Part shown: piece by piece, positions 12,880 through 24,999 of the stretch | Layout: each line of letters starts with the position of its first letter | Position numbering within the stretch: position 1 is the first letter of the stretch | NCBI GenBank assembly: GCA_942159475.1 | Contig: OW804094.1 | Coordinates: forward strand, 126,838,755 to 126,902,754 | Reading direction: 5' to 3' | Origin: Sthenelais limicola | Lineage: Eukaryota > Annelida > Polychaeta > Phyllodocida > Sigalionidae | Length of the DNA: 64,000 nucleotides | The notes under the pieces: generated by a model | Database searches by the model: none | The model's input: the letters and a program-made list of their open reading frames with translations, nothing else | Told to the model about the DNA's origin: nothing | Translations under genes and position numbers: made by a program

Positions 12880-14100
12880 CACCAAAATCACAACCTGTTT
12901 TAGATCTCTCCCCGCCCTAGACTAAAGCCAGACCTGTTGTCTGCCTTCCTTCGCGTTTGCGTTCTATTTGTATGCTGTAATTGTACAAACAAGGGCTTTG
13001 TTCATCACGATAAAAAACGGCTGTTCAAACATGCATCATTGCACCAGCCCAGCCCGCCTCTCTGCTGTTCCCCTTTGCCAATACAAATTGCGGCCTAATT
13101 GCAATGATTCCATTCAAAACTTGAAACAGCGCCACCAATCAAACGTGACGTAATTGATTGTGACTGTCAAATTTTACACCCGCCACCATGCACCGCACGT
13201 CAGCCGCCAACTTAGGTTCTGAAAGATTAATGCTAATTACAGCGTGAAGGCTCAATTGTTTCCTTTTGAAGTTTAATGATTTAATGCCATTTGGTGTATG
13301 CATTAATCTAAGCGCCTATTGAGCATGCTGCTGGTATGTCGGAGCCTGCCGCTGGGGCTGAATTAGACACCAAATGGAGGAGGTAATCACAACACCTCCC
13401 CGAGGAATTCAATTAGATTTCATCCCCTTAATCATTCATTGATCATACAAGACGTGCCATGTTACTAAAAAAATGGATCCCTCTTAAAGCTGTTTTGAAA
13501 AGGCCAATGCCTCTTGCCAGCCCTACTACCAGCATGCTGTTAGATCGCCGGGCTCGGCGCCAATAAACATGAAGAGGGTTGTGTTTCAATTCTGCTCCAG
13601 CGCCTCTTTCTCTCTCCTTTCCCCCTATCCCACCCCTTCCCCCTACCGCACCATCACCGCCACCGCTTAAATTTAATGTCTCTCACATCTTCTTTTCTCT
13701 GAGCCATTAAAGGTTTATGTTGAATCCATGATGTAATGGGTTTATAGGCCTCTCTGATGGCTCCGGTGAGAGGTATAAAAACGACTACTGTCACGTTCAG
13801 AAGGCGGCGCTGAAATCCGGCATGCCCAAAGAGTGTGCTCGCCGTGCCATCGATCGTCATTATACTTGCAATTGAGATTCAATCCACTTGCGCAATTCTA
13901 TGTTTTGTCTGATATTGGTCGCTCGGGAATTGCCGCGACTGGCTTCATCTGCTTTTTCAATCTCTCTCGTGTTTGGATTTGCCTGATGCCCTTTTTTCTC
14001 GGCCGATTTGAATGCATAGAAGAATGTTTCACCACATATCCATTGCCGGAGTGAAATTTTTATTGCCATCTTTTATGCCGCGACACGCTGCTCTTTAACT
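12880..14100. promoter_or_regulatory. Candidate regulatory block rich in homeodomain-type cores
   Basis: This stretch packs many AATTA, TAATTG and ATTAAT cores, a CRE half-site (TGACGTAA near 13146), CCAAT-like CACCAATCAAACG near 13130-13145, and an 11-bp inverted repeat at 13287-13297 and 13367-13377. It has balanced GC and no credible reading frame. The density of short motifs resembles a developmental enhancer, but this is inference from composition only. Confidence 0.3.
13287..13377. repeat. 11-bp perfect inverted repeat with CATTTG E-box arms
   Basis: CCATTTGGTGT (13287-13297) is matched by its exact reverse complement ACACCAAATGG (13367-13377), 69 bp apart. Each arm holds a CATTTG/CAAATG E-box core. 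The intervening DNA has no continuing stem, so paired protein binding sites are more plausible than an RNA hairpin. Confidence 0.6.
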
Positions 14101-14414
14101 CCATATACTGGCATGAAGCCGCTTTTGGAATCCAAATGGACCTTACATTGTTCTAACTATGACTTGCAGTGCCACTACCGCTTGCTTTTGTCGAAGTAGT
14201 AATCGGATTGCAACTGCTGTACAAAAATCGGTGTTACATTGATTCTGTGTCTAAAAGAATATTAAATCATTTGGATTAAGTCTTTTAAATTACTGGCTTT
14301 GAATGAAAGGTGTTTTTTTAAAAATCACCTACGTTTCCAAACGAGCAAAAATGTAAGGAATTAGATAATAATAGTTTATTTCGTCAATTGTGTGCCATGT
14401 TCAATGTAGGGGAT

Positions 14415-14427
14415 CCCCCCCCCCCCC
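14415..14427 (+). repeat. 13-C homopolymer
   Basis: An uninterrupted C run follows GGGGAT and precedes TCCC. Its length may be unreliable in the assembly. Confidence 0.9.
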
Positions 14428-16908
14428 TCCCAAAGAAAAAATGAAAATAGTGTGGGGGCGTAATGCAATCTTTTATAAAAAAAGATTATTTCTATAGATA
14501 GGTATATACTTTGGTTAATTATTATTATTGATATACGGATCTTATTTCAAATCAAATTTGTGCTCCATGTAGGATTGGTTTGGGTTGCAGGCAATAATAC
14601 ATGATACTGATGATATCCACTTTTTCATTAGCCACGGGGAGATGGCAATAATAATGATGGTCCGAGTGGCGGGGGTAAAAATAGGTGCGCGCTATGATGT
14701 ATGCAGTGTTGGAAGAAGCAGTGATCGTAGCGATTATTAGAATATTGTCTCTGTTGGGACTGCCCCGAGGTGCCGCCGGTATTGGACAAGTTTGGTTTCA
14801 CCGGGTCTCGTTATATCTCACCTTTCCATGCTATATCCCATCTGGTCCTTGACCCTCTCAGCACAAATTAGCAAATTGCATTTGGCATGGTCGTGGTATA
14901 AGAGGGAACAGCACCATTCCTTCGGGGCCCCTGAGTGGCTTAATATGCCAACACCTCCTATGACCCACCCAAACGCAATAATTTTACAGCACGGTGGCTA
15001 GAGAATTTCCGATGGCAATATTAATATGTCGTTCTGACCTTATGCCTGATGATGATTATGCATGATGCGAGGCAGAAAAAAAAAGTCGTCAGGAAATGGG
15101 TTGTTCAATATAATCACTGGGAACATAGGCAGGCCTGCCCTTATATTATTATTGTGTTCGCGTGGACATTGACAAAACTTGTATAAACAAATACCCACGA
15201 GCAGCGTGTTATATGGATGGTGCAATTATATTCTCAGAAGTCATAATTGTTCTATCCATGTTGGTGTGGTCTTTCTGGCTGCGTCTCGCCTAAAGCGAGT
15301 GGGCCCGATAATTTATTACTGAATAAGGACCATATCTTCTATTTGTAAAGAATGGTATAACAGGGGACGTTGGTCTCAGCAATGGAACATCTGACCTGCC
15401 TGGTTCTGTCTTTGTTGCCCAGGATTGTCTAGTAACTCATGCGTGATTAAGTCGAAATTAGGGTGTTGGCGATATGGGGAAGTTACCATCCAGAGCCCCA
15501 TTGCTTGGTGACCTGATCGAACCCTAATTTGAATAAATCATGGCCAGCATCCAATTCAATGTCGGATTAATTTTCGGGTTTCTCTTTTTCCCAGTTAATG
15601 AAAGCATATTACACATGTCTTTTTATTACATTTTGGACGATGTTGTTGGGGAAGGAACATTCTTTTCCATCCACGTTATTTATCTTTCCATCCACGTTAC
15701 TATAATAAAGCATATAGACATACAGTCAAAATACAACCAAAACATTTTTTTCCGTGGACTACCTCAGTATCGACATTTTCATTTAAAAAATGGATGTATT
15801 TAATATATAGCATCTATGTTTCTTAAATAAAGGGAAGAAGTAATTATAAGAGAAAAAGAGTTAGTTAAAAGGCGCTACGTGTCCACACATGTTATATCTA
15901 ATCTCTCTCTATCTCTATATGTCATATATACTTTTAACAAACAAAAAACCTTTAAGTCACTATTTTTAATAGACCCCCTTTTGGTGATTCATATTCAGTC
16001 AAGTGTAATAACGACAATAGATTTTGCCTGAAGATTTATGAGCTTATTCAATTGGACAGTGATGCATATGTATGGGTTCGTATTTATACGGACTCGAATC
16101 CATCCTAAAGATACTGCCTTCACCACACTGTTTGCATCTGAATCACGTGCAGATTGGCTTCACTATGTTTAATGGAGCTTCATACAAAAAAGCAAGCGTC
16201 TCCCATTTCACTCAGTAGGCTCTATTGGATGTCGGCTTTTTCATCACTCTCAACCTTTATTGTGAAATTAGTATCTTTAACTGTGAAACGGAAGGCGCCG
16301 CTTTGGTTTAAAAGAGGCAAGCGAATCCGAGAATCAAATTGACACATTGATTGGCTGCATCGCGAAAAAAAAGGAAGTAGAACTTTTTCCCTTGTTAAGA
16401 TGATCCGACTGCTTTTGTTTCTTGGCAATGAAAGAAATTCATTAAAGGGTTACCCGCAAGACTATTTGTTTCCTAAAGCCTGTCACGCATTAAGTAATTT
16501 TACTAGCCATTTATCTTTAATCATTTTCCAAGGGCATAAAGAACAAGCCTTTGTCGATCTTATGTCTTGATAATCGTATATTCAGCAATTAGAGGAAGAA
16601 GTCTTGAGGGGGATAATGTATTAAGGAATTAATACTTATTCACCGAAATCGTGATATTAATGGAATGGTGTAAATATATGCAATGGTAAGGAGTGTGTAC
16701 TCCTAGGAAATCGCCTCAAATGTGAATTAATCAAACGTTTACTGTAAAGATAAGGTACTTTTTGTAAATGTATCTGCCCTGTGCCTTGTCATTTCTATAG
16801 ATCTACAGCTTCCATTAAAGCTGCCTTCTCAACTGCTGCGTCCAAACAAATCTGACCAAATTGACTCTATGTTTGACCTATATGTGATTTGTTACGAAAA
16901 ATGAGTCA

Positions 16909-16974
16909 TAGATCGCAAAATTGATATTTTCCAAGATCTCCTTTTACGAATATTCTCATTTTTTTCGCGATCTA
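16909..16974. repeat. Imperfect inverted repeat
   Basis: TAGATCGCAAAA at 16909-16920 pairs, with one extra base, to TTTTCGCGATCTA at 16962-16974. It could be the ends of a very short foldback sequence. No target duplication is visible. Confidence 0.45.
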
Positions 16975-17096
16975 GTGCTTTAAGTCGTATGAATACATGT
17001 ACCAAATTTTCAAGCCAGTGTAGCCTTGTATTTTTAGGATCATCATATGCAGTATATTTATTTACCTTCCTCCCAGAAATATTGCAAACTTTGTTT

Positions 17097-17210
17097 TCAA
17101 ACATAATTAAATCCAGCATAAAATATAGAAATTTAAATACATACACTCATAATATGAGTAAATTTGGTAAGATTGCCTTTGTCATCATAGCTGAAAATAC
17201 AGCTTTAAAG
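17097..17210 (+). repeat. Dispersed repeat, copy 1
   Basis: The best-preserved part (17178-17209) matches 25 of 32 bases of 43759-43790, sharing TTTGTC, ATAGCTGA and CTTTAA blocks. Flanking sequence to about 17097 resembles the other copy more weakly. The family is unknown to me. It has no coding content, so it is probably an old non-autonomous repeat. Confidence 0.4.
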
Positions 17211-17985
17211 GGACATAAATTACATTTTATTAACGTTTATCATCAATGCTAATTTGGCTAAGTCACTATTAACTAGAGTTAAGAGATGATAGTTTCATGT
17301 AACTGGGCATCATTTTTAGCATTTTTTCTGCCTTAAAATAGAGTATTCTTTACGCGCCTATTTTACATTCAGTATTCTCCCGCTGTCATTTAATGGCGCC
17401 GTTTAGTGATACTGCGCTACTAATTTCAAACCTGATGAAGTGAAATAGCACCGTGCATTTGTTTCAACATAGGGCCTGTCTGTAATACTACTACCGTAAT
17501 AATATCCTACGACTAATTCACTCCCTATTAGGGGGTGGTGTTGATCGCTTGGTTTCATTTCCCATGGAAGATTCATCGGAAAAGTTTGCTCGAAACAGAC
17601 ACCCATCACAATAATTCACAATAATGAAATTGACCTTAAGAAGTAACCGAACCTAGTGGGAGCAGGTCGGTTTCTTGTGTCTTCAGGCTTCGAATAACTG
17701 CGAAGTATCTTATTCACATGCCAGGAGAGACACTTTGCTTTACATCTGCCGATCCATTTCACTTCTTGTATCAAATAGATGAGCAATGTATCGCAGTCAA
17801 TTTTATAGTAGTTAACTGGAATGTAACTAAACTTCATTTGTCCTTGTCTAAAAGGATTCCGACTGGAGAATCGCTGCGTACGGTTCACAATGGGGAGTGC
17901 ACCGTTCTTAATTGAAAACCCACCTTTATTTGCATTTCGAGGACGCATGGGCATTTATTTATTTGTGAGTAGTTTATCAACATGT

Positions 17986-17998
17986 CCCCCTTTTTCAG
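17986..17998 (+). promoter_or_regulatory. Splice acceptor of the CAAP1-like exon
   Basis: Five C and five T residues lead directly into CAG, with a possible branch point (TTTATCAAC) just upstream. This fixes the left border of the exon. The intron upstream has no recognisable donor or exon back to position 1, so it may be longer than 18 kb. Confidence 0.7.
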
Positions 17999-18083
17999 GA
18001 GCTGAACATCGCTGAGTTGAAGACCCTTTGTTTGGAGCAACTTGACATGATGTCTCGCAAAAGGATCCTGAGGGTTCTAGATG
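17999..18083 (+). CDS. CAAP1: Internal exon of a CAAP1-like gene (caspase activity and apoptosis inhibitor 1)
   Basis: This 85-base exon is read in phase 0 and ends in phase 1 (28 codons plus one base). The other two frames hit TGA within 15 bases. The peptide begins ELNIAELKTLCLEQLD and ends in SRKRILRVLD plus the first base of a probable Gly codon. I recognise the pattern I-x-E-[LI]-K-x-L-C-x-E-Q-L-[DE]-x-x-S-x-K-[KR]-I-L-[KR]-[IV]-L-[DE]-G as the conserved helical core of animal CAAP1. That identification is from memory and was not searched. CAAP1 is described in human cells as an anti-apoptotic factor that dampens caspase-10-driven activation of caspases 9 and 3. The rest of the protein (an acidic linker and a C-terminal helix with an E-M-R-A-R motif) was not found here. 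Reading through the donor would stop after Asp-Gly-Met. An unrelated protein with a similar helix is possible but less likely. Confidence 0.75.
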
Positions 18084-18089
18084 GTATGT
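18084..18089 (+). promoter_or_regulatory. Splice donor of the CAAP1-like exon
   Basis: GATG is followed by GTATGT, a good U1-type donor. The intron interrupts a codon after its first base (phase 1). The next exon should begin by completing a G-starting codon. No downstream exon could be assigned with confidence. Confidence 0.7.
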
Positions 18090-21000
18090 AGCCAATTTTC
18101 TTCCTATACATTCATCCTGGCAATGAATGAATATTACAGCGTGTACACTTGTAGTTGGGGGAATTCCTAGTCAAGTGAGCAATGTGAAGATAAATTGGGC
18201 ATAGGGTAATAAATTATCAACCTTCATAATTCCCTCTGCAGCCTACACGTGCTCCTGTCACCCAATGCCTCCGCCCTTACTTCTGCCATTTTGTCTGTCA
18301 CTGATCCCCACTCCTGATGTATATTAATTTGAAATCGCGCTATGCGCCTTGTGTAAGGTGTCAGCTTTTGCCAACACACATCTGAGCATCGCTGGTCTGG
18401 CTTCCTTCCTGGGGCCCTTATAATTGGGGAGGGGCCCGCCTTCTGCCCTCTTGCTCAACTTCTTTGATCGCTCTCAGAAACAGATTAATTAGCATGACAC
18501 GAGTAGCTGGAGGGAAAGTGAACCATGGGGTCCTCCTCCTTCTCGAATCTGATGTAGGAAATGAATTACTTGAAAGGAAAGGTGAACACAAGTTGAAGGA
18601 TCTTTGTGCAGAGCTATCACCAGCTGGGTCCTGAGGTGAAGTAAGAACAGTTTTCTACATGTGATCTCTGTAATGGATGTAACTCCTTTTGTGTGCAACC
18701 TTGTTTCCTAAGACCATCTAATGCCCCGTGGTTAACCTTTCTCAAGCCTTTGAATCTTGATCACGGACGCTGTATGTGGTAACATTATTTACAGCTCAAT
18801 GTTAGGAGTAAGACAGGCCAAGAATAGAATGGAACACCACTATTTCTAGGATTCGTGTCCAAGATAATTCATTGTTGTATGGAATGGACACGGACGGGGT
18901 GGTCAATATTCCTCATTCTTTTTATCGAAGTTCGTACGCTTCAATGGACACTAACTCCTTAAGGATGTGAGCGAGATGGAAGGACTTCTTGAAGCGATGC
19001 GATATCGCAGTTCACTGGTCAAATGTTGACTTGCGGCGAAAATTTATTGAAGACAATGACAAATAATTCTGGAGGGAGAGTATAAAATATTTCACATTTG
19101 CCTTGCAGGATTTATAGCTCCTTTATCATCCACAAATCGTCAGTGATTCATGCCAGGGAAACATCAATGTCACTCAGCATTTATTGACTCGGTTTTTAAA
19201 CGCAGAGACAGTCGCATCTGTGCCTTTTACAAATCCAATTATTGTCATATTTCGCTTTCGATCCCCCTTCGAGGTAAGACGGTTTGGCAGGCGACCATTT
19301 ACTTACACTGTCCCACAGCAAGCCTTAGGTTTAGATCCTTTTACCTTTACAGGTGTGGTCAGCTTTGAGTTGGGTAGAATTTCAGCATTTCCTCTCCACT
19401 CCTATACAGATATCCTCCCCTTTTTGCTAATGTCGTCCTGGGAAACTTGAGTTTACGCGCAGGTGTGGGTTTTAAGGTCTGATTGGCTAGCCACAGGAAA
19501 GAGAGAGGGAGCCTGGGAACTGCTCCGAGTGGCTCTTCTAGCCAGGTGATGCATTGGGGGGAGGCAGAAATCATTGCGACTTCTCTAATCATATTGTTTG
19601 TAAAATAAAGCCCCACCTGCGACCACAGTCCCTGATTGATTCGCGTCGCCAGTCGCTGGTGTACTCCATCAAAACTCCCGCCGCCTGCCAATATGTAGAT
19701 CCTGTTTTATTTTCAAATTCATGTTTGATTAATTGATTGATTACAAAAGAGGTGCTTTTTCCTCGGCACGCAGCCCTACAATAATAGATTTCCGTCCGTT
19801 CCGATGCCAGGCGGATATATCCCCTCCATTAGCTTGCCCGTCTACCGGCAATGATTCCCTTGTTTTAAGTATAAGCCCTTTAAGAATCATCAGTCTTATG
19901 GCACATAGCTGGCGAGCAATTGCATGCCAAATGCAATCCCTACGGGGTGTCACAGCCAGCTTTTTGAATCCACTTTACATAAGCTTTCAACTACCATGGA
20001 AAGTCAATATGATTCTATTAAAGTACCGGCACAACATCCCACTAGATCATTCCCCCGAGCTAATGCCTTCCTTAAAGTAGCGATGGTGTACTTCAAGAAG
20101 ATTATTGTCACAAGCAGGATATTTAATTACATCCTCCAATGGGGTCTGAATAGTTTTTTTGCGATAAGCAAAAGCCAGTGTGATTATCAAATTCATTTCC
20201 AAGGGATGTTGTCAAATAGGCAGGCTATCAAAAGGTTTGTATAAGATATCCCCCGGGGCATTGAACGAGCAGGCGCCTTGTGCAATTTGATGGAATTGAA
20301 TTAAAGTGGGTAAGTCAATAAAATATGATGGCAAGGCGATAAGGATTTGAGAGCTTACAGGCATGATAGCCTGGCTTTTCAGGCGATTCACAGCCCGTTA
20401 AAGGGCTTTGATTCTATCGTGAGACGTGCAAGGCTGGCACTAAATGAACTTCATAATTTTGTCTGCATGAAGGTGGCATTTCGATGGTATATTGCAAAAT
20501 CGTTCATAGTCACGACACAGCTTGCGGTTTGGAAATGTTAAAAGGGGACTGAGTCGGCCTGACTTTTTCTCAATTTTACTGGCATTAGCTGTGTAACATG
20601 TGACATATTTCTGTTCCACCGTTCCATCGGATGATGGCAGACAGACTTATCATCCTTCGTGATGGCAAAAAAAAAGAATAGCTCAGTGGTAAGATGGTGG
20701 TTTTTCCGTGTCGATGTAAACCACAGCTTCCAACCCAATGTTTACTAATTGCCCACCATACCTACCGAGGTCTTAAAACAATCGCTTCAGCACTGTCTGT
20801 AGTTGTTCAATCGATTCTGAGAAATCGTCTAACAAACCGTGGAAAGTTTTTGTTTCACAGGGCACGCAGTTGTGGTACGCTTTATAACAGGCATTTCGGC
20901 ACAATCCACCGCCCCTTGGATGATTAAAATTCTTCCATGTGTGAGGCGTGATTAGAATTTCAGCTTGCCTTATTTCATCCCATCAGTATTCCGGGTTTGA

Positions 21001-24000
21001 ACCCATTCAGGCGTGGCTGTAACGCTTGTCTGGATTGCTGACGAAACATACAAGTTGCGGACAAGAAGTTTCAATTCTCTTCAAGAGCATTTTTCAAATT
21101 CGCCATGTCTTAGCGGCGCATTGATGCGTGCTGCAATCTAATTTACCATACAAAGGGAAAGCCATTTGGAGGGTGATAGTGAGTGTTTCTCTTTTCTACA
21201 TCACGCCGTGGTAGACACGCCTCATTCTGTGTATATATACTTTCAATGAGAAAATAAAGTGGTTACATTTGATTATAAAGCAAACTACTCAGCCGTAAAG
21301 TTGTGTATTAGTTGGACTCATCGTACTTCCCGTACTTACATAGTGTTTCCTATATAGCAAGTCCTGAGGCACCGATCATTGGAAATTAATCAGTTTACAC
21401 CCCCGAGAACTCATATAGCCTTTCAGATCGCCTCCGATATAAACCGGAAGTCACATGTCACCGGAAGCGTCTACCTATTGGCTGTGGACAGATGGCACTG
21501 AGGTCTTCATTGGGAGTTTCGCAGAACTTAGAGTCAGAGACCGGCGACCTTGGCACCAATTCCATACCCATCCCAACTGGAGACTGTATGTTCTGCTGCC
21601 CAATAAAACGAGGCCCGCCCTTCTCCCACTGCCAGCGCACTGACATTTTCATAGCACCGATTTTAATAAAACGGTGACATCAACATGTTTATGAGCACCG
21701 GATTCCGATCCAATATGGCTGGGTTGTCACGGCAACGGGCCCCATTACCTTTATGTCTGCAAGTCTCAAGCACAAGTGCAAACACCATAAAGTGAAATTG
21801 CGTACATACTTTGTGTCTTGGAAGAGAAATGGCTGAAACAATTATTCAAAAGTTGCCCGATGAATGTGTCATAGCAACTGCGATTCGATTGGGTGGCATG
21901 ACAGGGTATGCAATGGAAGGCTTAGTAGATGATAGGCGATGTTGCCTCAATGTTTAAAGTAGTCTCATTTCGGATATTGTGATATGAAAAAAATACCTCC
22001 TATACATTGCCCCATCCCCTCCTTCCCTCCCTCTCTGGCCATCATGAGGTGTCTATTATCGATAAGCATTGGTGACGACAAAAATGAATCTAAAGCCATC
22101 TCCACGAACATAAAGCACCCGGGGCCTATACATACATATATACAATATAAGGGAAAATGAATGTCTGTGTCATTGAAAAGGTATATTGCAAAATCGGTGG
22201 AGAAATGGAAAACATCAAGTATCCGTCCAATTTCCTGATTACCGATATTATAAGAATTCCGTCCTCCTTTCTGTTGGGGAATACAATCGTCTCTGTTTAT
22301 CTTCGGCTTCATACGGCGCTGAAAACAAATACTCACCAACGTTAAGTGCAGGCCCATCCCCCACTGTAACTTTGAGAAAAAGCTTCTCCCCAATCGGTAA
22401 AGTCTCTAGGAAAGATAGCTGGAAGCATCTTTTACTGACTGGTGTTTGCTACACAAGTAAAAAGGCGCCAAACAAGGCTCAGTAACAAAAGAGGATGGCA
22501 GCCTGATCAAATTTGACGATGTCATGGAGTGCTGACTCGCGAGGAGGGACATGGAATATACTCAGTCTTTGGATTCCTTTAGCCATCGGTGGAAAAAAAA
22601 TCGCTTTGTTCTGGATCTTTTGAAGATATCAGCAAGCCACTCACCTAGGATTTCAACGAGATTCTGGAGATGGTGTTTTTTATCATCTCATCCCCCAGAG
22701 GGGCTTTTTTATATCCTCTCCCTAGGGGGCGACTCGATGATTTGAACACACATTTGAGAGGCATGTATTTTAATGTTGTGTATGATTAAAGGGTACTCAG
22801 AGGATCTTATTAATTTAATCGTTTCATGAATGTAGGCCCAATTAACGTCAGTCATCCTTCCCCCTTCCCAGTGGTACTTGCTTGAAATATCTTGACGCAG
22901 GGATTTTGCTGGCGTGAGTGTAATTAAGATAATTATCACACTTCCTCATTTAATTTCCTTTAGGTGGCCTGTCTTGGTCCGTACTGCATGAGTTAAAGAG
23001 GCGCCTGTGAAGGAAGGCAGTGTCTCTAGCAATTAAAAAAGACAGGATGAAACCGGCACTCAGTACATGCTCTTGATTAATTGCTGGGGAACCATGTGAT
23101 TAATTTTCATTTTTATGGCAAAACACTGTGGCTAGATTTATGAATGAAGATCAGCAGGTGCATGCAACCATTTGGGTACGAGTAAGGGTATTGATGCGAC
23201 AATAGCATGACAGAGAGCCAGTGATTACGATGCCATAGTAAGCCCCGAACATAAACTCCAATCGCAACTGCTTTGTGTAAGGCAATTTGAATCTTGTCTC
23301 CCTTCAAGGCTTTTGTACTATTGTGAGTGGTGTGCGTACGTCCTATGCTCACTGGGATGAAACTGGGCAAAACAATACGTGTCTGAAAGGAGGTGATACA
23401 CCATGTAATATGCCTGGCAGATAAATAGGCTTCCCTCATTTTCCGCTTTTAAAGTTTGCACATTTTGTCCACGAGCGATCGCAGTCAATGTACGCCAAAG
23501 AGCAGATTTCATGCATCATGAAAACTGCCATGTATAAGTCTAGAAACGACCTTGTAGTGGCAAAGATATTGATCATGGAACAATCTTCCTTGAACTTGAA
23601 TAGTCTTGAAGGAGAATCATACAAGAGTAGATTCATGTCTTTGGTGCATGCCATATCCGATCGAAGTGGAAAAAGGATAACTTAAATATCTTTTAGCTGA
23701 AGTTTGCTCTATTCCCCGCTCAACACGAAATAGGAAAAGGATACATCTTTGTATACATTTGCCAGTATAAAATGTTTACTGTTGGAGCTGTGTAAAATCC
23801 CATTGTGAGGGAACAAGACTACAGCCTTTTCCTTTCTTACTTACCACATCAAAGTTGGACATTCACCTCCCTGGAGGACGATTGCGCTGCCCTCTAGGAG
23901 AGAGAACTGGTATTAGAGTCTTTGATGGGAGAAGGCTGGTTTAGCTAGTATTGAGAAAGCACAGCGTTCACTTTACGTTTTACAACCTGTGCATTTTTCT

Positions 24001-24999
24001 AGGGACTATATAGCCAGTCTCGTCCAACCAACATTAACTAACACCAACCACCAACTGCCGCATAATACACTCACTTCGATTTATTCGCGGAAGTTTAGAG
24101 CAAAACATAATCGCTTGAAGCCGTAGAGGTGCCGAGCCGTAGGTAGACTTGAGGCTTCGGCAATTATCAAATCGTGTGCCACACGCAATGCTTTCATATT
24201 TTCTAACAGTTTTAAGTTCTGACGAGCGCCACGGAGCAATGTGAGGAAATAGGGCAATAAGACCCAATTCATGCACTTGTCAACACATCAAAGTCAATTC
24301 TCAAACTATGTATTAATAGCTTCACAAAACCCCCCTTTTCTCTGTGTATTATGTGTATAACATTGGAGTGAGCTCGAACAGTAATGATACCTCGAAGCTA
24401 TCTCTCAACATCAGGTATTGTCATTGAATAGTTCTTATGTGGCTCTTTCCGTTTTTCTCTCTCATATAAAAAGAGATAAAATGCGCTCAATGAAAATACC
24501 TTAGATTCATATAGAACATATGATGCCTTCTGGACATCTGCTCTAGAAATAACGGGAGGATTCTAAACCGTGCTTTGAACATGGCTCCATGTGGTTTATA
24601 TGTGCGCCGTTAGAGTCATTAATAATGCATAGCAAGAAAACAATAATACATTTATACCAGCATATCTCTCCATGAATCTAGGTTAACATGGAATGCGAGT
24701 TCCTTTACACCTCGCTGTGCATTACTACCATGAGTCGGATATGCCGATGTATGGTAATATTTCGAGTCAGTCACTTGGGAAACTAACCGACTTATCATTT
24801 AGATAACGGGAGTTCACAAAGGCCATAGAAAACATGTATGCTCAGCATTCAGGATCGCTCATACTTAGTTTGGTGCTTGGATAATTTTATTGTATGTGTA
24901 TATACATGTAAGGCTATTCCATAAAATATCCATGAACGATTTATAATGATTTTGGTATTGCATCTGAAATCAGCTACAATTAGTTGGTTCATTTTGTCA
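18090..24999. other. Non-coding stretch downstream of the exon
   Basis: On the simplest model this is the next intron of the CAAP1-like gene. Composition is balanced with many AATTA and ATTAAT cores. Acceptor-like CAG sites follow pyrimidines at about 19109 and 19351. In the phase needed after the exon the first reaches a stop after about 12 codons and the second after about 32, and neither resembles known CAAP1 sequence. No further exon is assigned. Confidence 0.45.

Larger units (their letters stand above)
14101..17985. other. Non-coding stretch upstream of the exon, mostly AT-rich
   Basis: On the simplest model this is intron of the CAAP1-like gene. It contains a 13-C homopolymer (14415-14427) and a small tandem duplication of TTCCATCCACGTTA at 15665-15678 and 15686-15699. 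It also holds an imperfect inverted repeat (16909-16974) and a dispersed-repeat copy near 17100-17210. No other exon was recognised. Confidence 0.45.

Noticed and set aside
12885..12905. miR-67-like seed (TCACAACCT)
   Set aside because: The match ends after nine bases and there is no surrounding hairpin.
15665..15699. Tandem TTCCATCCACGTTA duplication
   Set aside because: A two-copy, 21-bp duplication in AT-rich DNA is ordinary replication slippage.
16074..16115. tRNA-like TTCG...CGAATCC pattern
   Set aside because: No acceptor stem, D-arm or anticodon arm can be fitted around it.
19090..19450. Two acceptor-like CAG sites as the next CAAP1 exon
   Set aside because: In the required phase one stops after about 12 codons and the other after about 32, and neither resembles the acidic region expected after the recognised exon.
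19948..19966. miR-2-like sequence (TCACAGCCAGCTTT)
   Set aside because: The base before it gives GTCACAG instead of the family seed ATCACAG. The possible upstream pairing (AGCTGGC) leaves a highly asymmetric internal loop, unlike a microRNA precursor.
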